From the NCBI RefSeq assembly GCF_024206495.1, contig NZ_JAMBPQ010000024.1, positions 1-64,000 on the forward strand: 64,000 nucleotides of DNA. The letters run 5' to 3'. The DNA is from Paraburkholderia sp. CNPSo 3272. GTDB lineage: Bacteria > Pseudomonadota > Gammaproteobacteria > Burkholderiales > Burkholderiaceae. The position numbers and the translations under genes were made by a program. Below are positions 17,012-23,778 of this stretch, piece after piece. The number at the start of each line of letters is the position of its first letter. Position 1 is the stretch's first letter. Under the pieces are notes generated by a model. It did no database searches. It was given only the letters and a program-made list of their open reading frames with translations, and had not been told where the DNA came from.

Positions 17012-17745
17012 TGGCCATGCGGGAAACGACACCTGATATCTCTGCGGAAATCGTCGGCGAGCTCATCAATCTGGCCGGGCGCCAGCGCATGCTCTCGCAG
17101 CGCGTGGTCCTGCATGCGCTGCTCGGCTTGCGCGGCGACGCGGCAGCGCTCGTCGTCGCGCGCGAATGCCTCGACACCTTTGCGGCTTCGCACGCACGGT
17201 TGGTGGAGGGTGACGATCATTTTCCCGGCGTGTTCTCGACGGCGTTGCGCGAACTCTATTTCGGCGCACGCAAGGCCGACGAGCGCATCCGTGCGTTTAC
17301 GAAACTCGCCGCGCATGCGTGCGCCTGCCTCGAACGCTCAGTCCAGGCGTCGGCGGCCGATAGCGCGTGCGAGACAGCCGTGACGGACCTCACCGCGGCC
17401 GCCACGCCGCTGCTCGAACTGCTGCAGGCGCTGACCCAGGCGTATCAGGACGAATTGCGCAGCGTGGAAGCGGCGGCAGCGAAGCGTCAGGCCGGCATCG
17501 TCGATGAACTCTCCGCCATTTCGCTGCGCGCGAACATCGTCGCGCTCAATGCACGGGTGGCGGCCGCTCGCGCCGGTCAGTTCGGCCGCGAATTCGCGGT
17601 GATCACGGCGGAACTGGCGCACGTGATAGGCGAAATGGACAGGCTCGTGCAGGGCGTGGTCGGCAAGCCCGACGCGCGCAACAGCACGCCCGAAAGACAT
17701 TCTGGATTCCGAAATCAACGGATGCATGCCCGCCTGGCGGGTTGA
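17012..17745 (+). CDS. Soluble PilJ-N (nitrate-box) protein with an MCP-like tip
   Basis: A 244-residue cytoplasmic protein. The N-terminus has the PilJ/NarX-type nitrate P-box INLAGRQRMLSQRVV (residues ~17-31) in a four-helix sensing domain extending to ~150. The C-terminal part resembles the signalling tip of chemotaxis receptors (ISLRANIVALNARVAAARAG, then FAVITAELAHVIGEMDRL) but is truncated, and there is no membrane helix or HAMP domain. It begins 64 bases after the leader terminator and ends 23 bases before the NarK start, so it is the first gene of the nitrate-uptake operon. A likely job is nitrate or nitrite sensing, possibly presenting the signal to an ANTAR regulator encoded elsewhere; that partnership is inference. 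Confidence 0.75.
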
Positions 17746-17768
17746 GATCCACTACTGGAGAGAACCTC

Positions 17769-19163
17769 GTGAAAGACCTGGTAAGTTCGCTCAAGAGCGG
17801 TAACTGGCGCGCGCTGATCGCGTGCTTCCTGTACTTCGACACCGGCTTCACGGTGTGGGTAATGTTCGGCCCGCTCGCACCGTTCATCCAGAAGGACATC
17901 GCGATGACGCCGGGCGAATTGGGCCTGCTCGTGGCCGTGCCCGTGCTCGGCGCGGCGATTCTGCGCGTGACGCTCGGCAATCTCTATCAGGCCTGCGACG
18001 GCCGCCGGGTCGCCCTGATGGGCATCGCGCTTTCCGCCATCCCCGCTGCCGTGCTGCTGATGATGCCGGGCACGCCGTCCTATACCTTGCTGCTCGTGCT
18101 CGGCGTGCTGCTCGGCGTGGGCGGCGCGAGCTTCGCCGTGGCGCTGCCCATGGCGGGCAGCAACTATCCGCCGAAGGTGCAGGGCCTCGTGCTCGGTCTC
18201 GCGGCGGCTGGCAATATTGGCGCCGTGCTCGACGGCTTCCTCTTTCCGGGCCTCGCCAGCCACTATGGATGGGCGCGAGCGACCGGCGCGGCGCTGCCGC
18301 TGCTCGCACTCGCCGCGACGGCCGTGATCTTCTGGGCCCGCGATCTCGGCCAGAAGTCTGGCAGTGCGCCGCAGGCATTGCGCTCGTTCGGCATCACGCT
18401 CGCCGGCTTGATCGCGCTCGTGCTTGCCGTGCATGGGGGCTTGTTCGGTGCGGGCAAGACCGGTGTGCTGCTGCTGCCGGTGCTGGGCGCACTGCTCGCC
18501 ATCGCCGTGTTGCCGCGCCACTATCGAGCGGTGCTCACCGAAGGCGATACGTGGGTCGTGATGCTCGTGTACAGCATCACGTTCGGCGGCTTCGTGGGCA
18601 TGTCGTCCTATGTCTCGACGCTGCTGATTTCGCTCTACCAGGTACCTAAGCTCGAAGCTGGCGTAGTGATGTCGTTGCTCGCGCTCACCGGCGCGATGGT
18701 GCGCCCGCTCGGCGGCCTGATCGCGGATCGCATTTCGGGCGTGCGCGCACTCGTGGTGCTGCTTGCCGCGATCTCGGTATGCGACTTCGCGTTCGCGCTG
18801 TGGATGCCGCCGTTCGCCGCCGGCATTGCGCTGCTCGCATTCACCTACGTGTGCTTCGGTCTCGGCAACGGCGCGACGTTCCAGCTCGTCCCGCGCCGCT
18901 GGCAGGGCCGCACCGGGCTGATGTCGGGCATCATCGGCGCGGCTGGCGGGATCGGCGGCTTCTATCTGCCGGTCATCATGGGCATTGCCAAGGAGAGCAC
19001 CGGCAGCTACCAGATGGGCTTCGCGACGTTCGGCGTGATCGCGGCGGCGGCATTCGCACTCGTGGTGCTGCATCGCGCACGCTGGCTCGAATGGGCGCTG
19101 CCCCAGGAGCCGGCGATGGTGCCGGCTGTCGTGCAGGGCGCTCGGGCGAGCGCAAGCAACTGA
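17769..19163 (+). CDS. narK: NarK-type nitrate/nitrite transporter
   Basis: A 464-residue major-facilitator carrier with twelve membrane helices, of the nitrate-nitrite porter group. The family signature appears in GAAGGIGGFYLPVIMG (late in the protein) and its N-half counterpart AAAGNIGAVLDGFLFPG; nitrate-pathway arginines are expected in helices 2 and 8. It imports nitrate (and probably exchanges nitrite) for assimilation by the downstream enzymes. The GTG start at 17769 is chosen because TGGAGAG lies six bases upstream; the frame is open to 17742 but lacks a site there. It is co-transcribed with the PilJ-N gene behind the leader. Confidence 0.93.
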   Translation: MKDLVSSLKSGNWRALIACFLYFDTGFTVWVMFGPLAPFIQKDIAMTPGELGLLVAVPVLGAAILRVTLGNLYQACDGRRVALMGIALSAIPAAVLLMMPGTPSYTLLLVLGVLLGVGGASFAVALPMAGSNYPPKVQGLVLGLAAAGNIGAVLDGFLFPGLASHYGWARATGAALPLLALAATAVIFWARDLGQKSGSAPQALRSFGITLAGLIALVLAVHGGLFGAGKTGVLLLPVLGALLAIAVLPRHYRAVLTEGDTWVVMLVYSITFGGFVGMSSYVSTLLISLYQVPKLEAGVVMSLLALTGAMVRPLGGLIADRISGVRALVVLLAAISVCDFAFALWMPPFAAGIALLAFTYVCFGLGNGATFQLVPRRWQGRTGLMSGIIGAAGGIGGFYLPVIMGIAKESTGSYQMGFATFGVIAAAAFALVVLHRARWLEWALPQEPAMVPAVVQGARASASN

Positions 19164-19219
19164 TATCCAGCTAGATAGCGAGATGCGGCCCGCGCGCACG
19201 CGACGGGCCGCTAACGCAT

Positions 19220-20017
19220 TTAAGCGCGTCGACGCAGGTCTTCGATACTCGCTTCGCGCGAATGCACGCCGAACGATGCAGGCGAAATGGCGAACGAAGC
19301 CGCCTCGCCGATCGCGTTGCCCACGAGGATGATGGCGGGGCTGCCAAGGCCTGCTGCACGTGCGTGCGCCGCGATCGCGCCGAGCGTGCCCGTGACGCGC
19401 CGCTCGTTCGCGCTGCCGGCCCACTGCACGACGGCGGCGGGCGTGGCCGTGGGGAGCGCGTCCACGAGCGTTGCGCAAAGCGACTCGATCCGGCTCATGC
19501 CCATATAGATGGCGAGCGTCATGCCCGTCGCGGCGAGCGCCTGCCAGTCCGGTTCGCTGTGGTCGCGCAGATGCGCGGTCACGAAGATCACGCCCTGGCA
19601 ATGGTCGCGATGCGTGAGTGACACGCCGAGTCCCGCCGCTGCCGCGAACGCCGAAGAAACGCCGTTCACGATCTCTACCGTCACGCCTGCCCGGCGCAAC
19701 GCCGCGAGTTCTTCCCCTGCGCGGCCGAACAGCAGCGCGTCGCCGCCTTTCACGCGCACCACGTGCAAGCCGCGGCGCGCGTAGCGCTGCATCAGCCGCT
19801 CGATGAAGGCCTGCGGCGTGGAACGGCAGCCGCCTCGCTTGCCCACGCGGATCACCCGTGCCTGCGGCGCGAGCGTGACGATTTCCGGATTCACGAGATC
19901 GTCGAGCAGCACGACATCGGCACTCGCGAGCACCTTCGCCGCCTTCAGGGTGAGCAGGTCGAGATCGCCCGGACCTGCGCTCACCAGCGTGACCTTGCCT
20001 TCGTTGCCCGTCATCAT
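19220..20017 (-). CDS. cobA: Uroporphyrinogen-III C-methyltransferase (SUMT)
   Basis: A 265-residue enzyme that methylates uroporphyrinogen III twice with S-adenosylmethionine to give precorrin-2, the entry to siroheme and cobalamin. Motifs in order are VSAGPGDLDLLTLKA, DVVLLDDLV, RVGKRGG, HVVRVKGGDALLFGRAGEE, VNGVSSA, LTHRD and AIYMGMSRI. Length is normal for a single-domain CobA; no CysG oxidase/ferrochelatase half is fused. ATG-ATG at 20017/20014 follows AAGGAC. It is divergent from nirB, whose product needs siroheme, and has its own sigma-54-like promoter and ANTAR-type leader, so it should be induced together with nitrite reductase. Confidence 0.93.
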   Translation of the reverse strand: MMTGNEGKVTLVSAGPGDLDLLTLKAAKVLASADVVLLDDLVNPEIVTLAPQARVIRVGKRGGCRSTPQAFIERLMQRYARRGLHVVRVKGGDALLFGRAGEELAALRRAGVTVEIVNGVSSAFAAAAGLGVSLTHRDHCQGVIFVTAHLRDHSEPDWQALAATGMTLAIYMGMSRIESLCATLVDALPTATPAAVVQWAGSANERRVTGTLGAIAAHARAAGLGSPAIILVGNAIGEAASFAISPASFGVHSREASIEDLRRRA

Positions 20018-20061
20018 CGTCGTCGTCCTTTGTATCGCGCGCACCCACGTGGGGAGCGCCA

Positions 20062-20178
20062 TAAAAACAAATGGCGTCCGCTCGCCGCTTGCGACGAGGG
20101 GACGCCATTGTCCGGTTGTGTTCGAATCGAGGCGCGAAGCGCGGCCCCAAGTTTGCCTGCCCGGCGACGCTGCCGGGC
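20062..20178 (-). promoter_or_regulatory. ANTAR-type two-hairpin antitermination leader of cobA
   Basis: Read on the minus strand. P1 is CCCGGC-AGCGTC-GCCGGG (20177 to 20160, extendable by one G-C pair). P2 is GGAC-AATGGC-GTCC (20113 to 20100). Both six-base loops have A1 and G4. The terminator pairs ATGGCGTCC (20108 to 20100) with GGACGCCAT (20079 to 20071), with an inner stem, and is followed by TTGTTTTTA. The P2 loop and 3' arm are the terminator's 5' arm, so the two folds exclude each other. The predicted start near 20179 abuts P1, as in the narK leader. Confidence 0.78.
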
Positions 20179-20190
20179 CCTCAGCGTCAC

Positions 20191-20205
20191 GCAAGTTCCA
20201 GACCA
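20191..20205 (-). promoter_or_regulatory. Sigma-54-like promoter of cobA
   Basis: On the minus strand TGGTCT, five bases, TTGC, with GG and GC ten bases apart. The -24 element deviates from TGGCAC at three positions but the invariant bases are kept. A start about twelve bases downstream falls at ~20179, directly before P1. Confidence 0.6.
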
Positions 20206-20237
20206 ACTTGCGCGCGCTCGCGCGATGCGCTTGCTCG

Positions 20238-20344
20238 CCGGCCACACCTCGGCGGCCACACTTCGCCGGCCGCACCTAGGCGGCCGCACCTAGCCGGCCG
20301 CACCTGGCCGGCCGCACCTGGCCGGCCGCACCTAGCCGGCCGCC
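20238..20344. repeat. 14-bp tandem repeat, seven copies plus a partial copy
   Basis: Consecutive 14-base units with consensus CCGGCCGCACCTAG start at 20238, 20252, 20266, 20280, 20294, 20308 and 20322, with a partial unit from 20336. Inner copies differ by one base or none; the first two are more diverged (CCACACCTC, CCACACTTC). Each junction creates a GC-rich palindrome such as GGCCGGCC. The array lies between the cobA promoter and the nirB enhancer. A 14-base period does not preserve a reading frame, so it is not coding. Confidence 0.95.
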
Positions 20345-20379
20345 ACCCATTAACCACGCCGCAATCGGCACGCTCAGGC

Positions 20380-20415
20380 GCACAGCGAATGTGCTGCACG
20401 GCACCAACCTTGTGC
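20380..20415 (+). promoter_or_regulatory. Paired NtrC-like palindromes upstream of nirB
   Basis: GCACAGCGAATGTGC (20380-20394) and GCACCAACCTTGTGC (20401-20415), centres 21 bp apart, about two helical turns. The second matches GCACCAAAATGGTGC at 12 of 15 positions. They sit about 127-160 bases upstream of the predicted nirB start near 20542, the usual range for NtrC enhancers. They could also serve the divergent cobA promoter from about 220 bases away. Confidence 0.6.
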
Positions 20416-20515
20416 CGGCCTGCATCACGATGCGCGCGCGGGCGGTGTGCCGCACGCCCCGCTCGCCGGCAGCCGAACACCGCGGGGCGGGGCGTTGCGC
20501 GGAATGCACGCAGAT

Positions 20516-20531
20516 TGGCACAGTGCTTGCG
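20516..20531 (+). promoter_or_regulatory. Sigma-54-type promoter of nirBD
   Basis: TGGCAC, AGTGC, TTGCG: the full -24 element and an intact TTGC -12 element, GG and GC ten bases apart. The predicted start is near 20542, fourteen bases before hairpin P1. Confidence 0.8.
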
Positions 20532-20555
20532 TATTGCTTTGCAGCAAGTGCCAAG

Positions 20556-20673
20556 CGAATCAATGGCGATTCGGCCGCAAGCAGTAGCGCGGCGCACAAG
20601 GGTTTCGTATTCAGGGCAACGGCGTCCCCCGAATCTGGCTTCGCGCAAGCTGGAATCGCGGGACGCCTTTTTT
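20556..20673 (+). promoter_or_regulatory. ANTAR-type two-hairpin antitermination leader of nirBD
   Basis: P1 is CGAATC-AATGGC-GATTCG (20556-20573), a perfect six-base-pair stem. P2 is GGGC-AACGGC-GTCC (20614-20627, one G-U pair), with the same loop as the narK leader. Both loops have A1 and G4. The terminator pairs GGCGTCCC (20621-20628) with GGGACGCC (20660-20667) and is followed by six T. The P2 loop and 3' arm overlap the terminator's 5' arm. The nirB ribosome site follows only about ten bases after the T-run. Confidence 0.82.
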
Positions 20674-20687
20674 ATTGGCAGGGGCTC

Positions 20688-23318
20688 ATGGTGCAAGCAA
20701 CGAACGAAGTGAACAGCTCGGCGGCGATGGAGATCGTCGTCGTCGGCCATGGCATGGTGGGCCACAAATTTCTAGAGTGCATCCTCGCGGACGGCGCGCC
20801 TAATGCGCGCGTGACCGTGCTGTGCGAGGAGCCGCGTCCCGCCTATGACCGCGTGCACCTCTCCGAATTCTTCGCGGGCAAGTCGGCGGATGATCTCTCG
20901 CTCGTGGCGCCCGGCTTCTTCGATCGCGAGAACGTGCGTCTCGTGCTGAACGCCAGGGCTGTATCGATCGATCGCGAAGCGCGCACCATCGAGGTGTCCA
21001 ACGGCGAGACGCTTGCGTATGACAAACTCGTGCTGGCCACCGGCTCATCGGCGTTCGTGCCGCCGATCGCGGGCAATGATCGCGCCGATTGCTTCGTCTA
21101 CCGAACCATCGACGATCTCGAAGCGATGCAGGCGCGCGGCGCGCATGCGAACTCTGGCGTGGTGGTGGGCGGCGGCCTGCTCGGTCTCGAATGCGCGAAG
21201 GCCCTGCGCGACCTGGGCCTCGAGACACACGTGGTGGAATTCGCGCCGCGCCTCATGGCGGTGCAGGTGGACGACGACGGCGGCCGCATGCTGCGCGGCA
21301 AGATCGAAGAACTCGGCGTGAGCGTGCACACGCACAAGCATACGCTGGCGATCGTGGACGGTAAGACGGTGGACGGCGCAACGGCCGCCAACCGCATGCA
21401 GTTCGCCGACGGCACCCACCTCGACGCCGACATGATCGTGTTCTCGGCCGGCATTCGCCCGCGCGACGAAATCGCGCGCGCCTGCGGCCTCGAAATCGGC
21501 GCGCGCGGCGGCATCGTGATCGACGACCAGTGCCGCACGAGCGACGCGAACATCTACGCCATCGGCGAATGCGCGCTCTGGCAAGGTCAGATCTTCGGCC
21601 TCGTCGCCCCCGGTTACGACATGGCGCGCATCGCCGCCAAGGCGCTGACGGGCGAGGCGTCGAGCTTCGCGGGCGCCGACATGAGCACCAAGCTCAAGCT
21701 GATGGGCGTGGACGTGGCGAGTATCGGCGACGCGCACGGCAAGACTCCCGGCAGCCGTTCCTACCGCTACGCAGACGAGCGCCGCCAGGTCTACAAGAAG
21801 ATCGTCGTGTCCGATTGCGGCAAGAAGCTGCTCGGCGCGGTGATGGTCGGCGACGCGAGCGAATACGGCACGCTGCTGCAGATGATGCTCAACGGCATCG
21901 AGCTGCCCGAGTCGCCCGAATTCATGATCCTGCCGCAGGCCGACGGCAAGGCGAAGCCCGCGATCGGCGTGGAAGCGCTGCCCGACGCCGCACAGATCTG
22001 CTCATGCAACAACGTTTCGAAGGCGCAAATCTGCGCGGCGGTGCAGGAAGGCGCGACGACCATCGCCGCGGTGAAGGGGGCGTGCAACGCCGGCACGTCG
22101 TGCGGCGGCTGCGTGCCGCTCGTCACGCAGATCATGAAGTCGGAGATGAAACGCCAGGGCCTCGCCGTCAATAATCATCTCTGCGAGCACTTCCATTATT
22201 CGCGCCAGGAGCTTTATCACATGGTGCGTGTGGAGGGCATCAAGACCTTCGGCGAACTGCTCGCGAAGCACGGCAAGGGGCTGGGCTGCGATATCTGCAA
22301 GCCCGCCGTGGGCGGGATTCTCGCGTCCTGCTGGAACGAATTCGTGCTGAAGAAGGAGCACGCGAGCCTGCAGGATTCGAACGACTACTACCTCGCCAAC
22401 ATTCAGCGCGACGGCACGTATTCGGTGGTGCCGCGTATGCCCGGCGGCGAGGTCACGCCGGAAGGTCTCATCGCCGTAGGACAGGTGGCGAAGAAGTACG
22501 GCCTTTACACGAAGATCACGGGGGGCCAGCGCGTGGACCTCTTTGGTGCGCGCGTCGAGCAGCTGCCTTTCGTCTGGGAAGAGCTGATCGCCGCCGGCTT
22601 CGAATCGGGGCACGCATACGGCAAGGCGCTGCGCACCGTGAAGTCGTGCGTGGGCTCGACGTGGTGCCGCTACGGCGTGGGCGATTCGGTGGGCTTCGCG
22701 ATCGAACTCGAGAACCGCTACAAGGGACTGCGCGCGCCGCACAAGATCAAGTTCGGCGTCTCGGGCTGCACGCGCGAATGCGCGGAGGCGCAAGGCAAGG
22801 ACGTCGGCATCATCGCCACAGAGAAGGGCTGGAACCTCTACGTGTGCGGCAACGGCGGCATGAAGCCGCGCCATGCGGAACTGCTCGCTGCCGATCTCGA
22901 TCAGGCCACGCTGGTGCGCTACGTCGATCGCTTCCTCATGTTCTACGTGCGCACGGCCGACCGCCTGCAGCGTACGAGCGTGTGGCGCGACAACCTCGAA
23001 GGCGGCCTCGACTACCTGATCGACGTGGTCGTGCACGACAAGCTGGGACTCGGCGCCGAACTCGAAGCGGAAATGCAGCTCGTGGTGGACACCTACGAAT
23101 GCGAGTGGAAGAAGGCCGTGACCGATCCTGAAACGCGCCGCCGCTTCCGCCACTTCGTCAATAGCGATGCGGGCGATCAACACGTGACCTTCATCGAAGA
23201 GCGCGGCCAGATTCGCCCGGCTACGCCCGAGGAGCGCACTCAAGTTATGCAAGCGGCGCCGCAATTCAAGCGGCATGAAACGCTGTCCGGCATTCCCGTC
23301 GTCGTCGAAACCGTCTGA
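20688..23318 (+). CDS. nirB: NADH-type nitrite reductase large subunit
   Basis: An 876-residue cytoplasmic enzyme reducing nitrite to ammonia by six electrons. It carries an FAD/NAD-binding reductase module (residues ~10-400, VVVGHGMVGHKF and VVVGGGLLGLECAKAL). Next is a BFD-like [2Fe-2S] domain at ~437-500 (CSCNNVSKAQIC ... GTSCGGC). The siroheme/[4Fe-4S] half follows, with CVGSTWCRYG (~654) and SGCTRECAEAQGKDVG (~692). Length is normal for NirB. The ATG at 20688 has AGGGGCTC upstream and lies immediately after the leader terminator; the longer open frame to 20391 would read through the leader and promoter. It is first in the nirB-nirD-nitrate reductase operon. Siroheme is supplied via divergent CobA. 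Confidence 0.95.
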   Translation: MVQATNEVNSSAAMEIVVVGHGMVGHKFLECILADGAPNARVTVLCEEPRPAYDRVHLSEFFAGKSADDLSLVAPGFFDRENVRLVLNARAVSIDREARTIEVSNGETLAYDKLVLATGSSAFVPPIAGNDRADCFVYRTIDDLEAMQARGAHANSGVVVGGGLLGLECAKALRDLGLETHVVEFAPRLMAVQVDDDGGRMLRGKIEELGVSVHTHKHTLAIVDGKTVDGATAANRMQFADGTHLDADMIVFSAGIRPRDEIARACGLEIGARGGIVIDDQCRTSDANIYAIGECALWQGQIFGLVAPGYDMARIAAKALTGEASSFAGADMSTKLKLMGVDVASIGDAHGKTPGSRSYRYADERRQVYKKIVVSDCGKKLLGAVMVGDASEYGTLLQMMLNGIELPESPEFMILPQADGKAKPAIGVEALPDAAQICSCNNVSKAQICAAVQEGATTIAAVKGACNAGTSCGGCVPLVTQIMKSEMKRQGLAVNNHLCEHFHYSRQELYHMVRVEGIKTFGELLAKHGKGLGCDICKPAVGGILASCWNEFVLKKEHASLQDSNDYYLANIQRDGTYSVVPRMPGGEVTPEGLIAVGQVAKKYGLYTKITGGQRVDLFGARVEQLPFVWEELIAAGFESGHAYGKALRTVKSCVGSTWCRYGVGDSVGFAIELENRYKGLRAPHKIKFGVSGCTRECAEAQGKDVGIIATEKGWNLYVCGNGGMKPRHAELLAADLDQATLVRYVDRFLMFYVRTADRLQRTSVWRDNLEGGLDYLIDVVVHDKLGLGAELEAEMQLVVDTYECEWKKAVTDPETRRRFRHFVNSDAGDQHVTFIEERGQIRPATPEERTQVMQAAPQFKRHETLSGIPVVVETV

Positions 23319-23346
23319 TTCCTTTCATCGAACCGAGGAGTACAAA

Positions 23347-23694
23347 ATGAGCAACGAACATAGTCAAGGCAACTGGGTTCCCGTCTGCACGCTCAACGAC
23401 ATCGTGCCGAACACCGGTGTGTGCGCGCTCGTGAAGGGCGAACAGGTCGCCGTGTTCCACGTCGACGACGGCGACGCGCGCGTGTACGCCATCGGCAACT
23501 ACGACCCGAACTCGCACGCGGCAGTGCTCTCGCGCGGGCTCGTGGGCAGCTTTGGCGAGCGCATCGTGGTGGCCTCGCCCATCTACAAGCATCACTTCGA
23601 TCTATCCACCGGCGAGTGCATCGAGGCGCCCCAGCATTCGGTCAACGCGTTCCCCGCACGCGTGGAAAACGGCCAGGTGTGGATTGCCGCCTGA
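23347..23694 (+). CDS. nirD: Nitrite reductase small subunit
   Basis: A 115-residue Rieske-fold protein that associates with NirB. Strands run WVPVCTLNDIVPNTGVCALV, QVAVFHV, VYAIGNYDPNSHAAVLSRG, VASPIYKHHFDLSTGECIE. As usual for NirD, the Rieske Cys-His cluster ligands are not all present (the first CxH position reads as YDPNSHA), so it does not bind the cluster. The ATG follows CGAGGAGTACAAA, 28 bases after nirB. It is the second gene of the nitrite/nitrate reduction operon. Confidence 0.93.
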   Translation: MSNEHSQGNWVPVCTLNDIVPNTGVCALVKGEQVAVFHVDDGDARVYAIGNYDPNSHAAVLSRGLVGSFGERIVVASPIYKHHFDLSTGECIEAPQHSVNAFPARVENGQVWIAA

Positions 23695-23778
23695 TTGCCC
23701 GAATGAAATGACAAACGCGCGGCGCGCAGGACGCGCCGTGCGCCCCGAATCTGTTTCAGGCTGATATCGATCGACCGC

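Noticed and set aside
17715..20150. An 811-codon open frame on the minus strand across narK and cobA
   Set aside because: It is antisense to two well-recognised genes, its product is a low-complexity Arg/His/Ala-rich sequence, and it has no start signals; GC-rich codon bias keeps this frame open.
20238..20344. CRISPR array in the 14-bp repeats
   Set aside because: Units are directly adjacent with no spacers and are too short; it is a simple tandem repeat.
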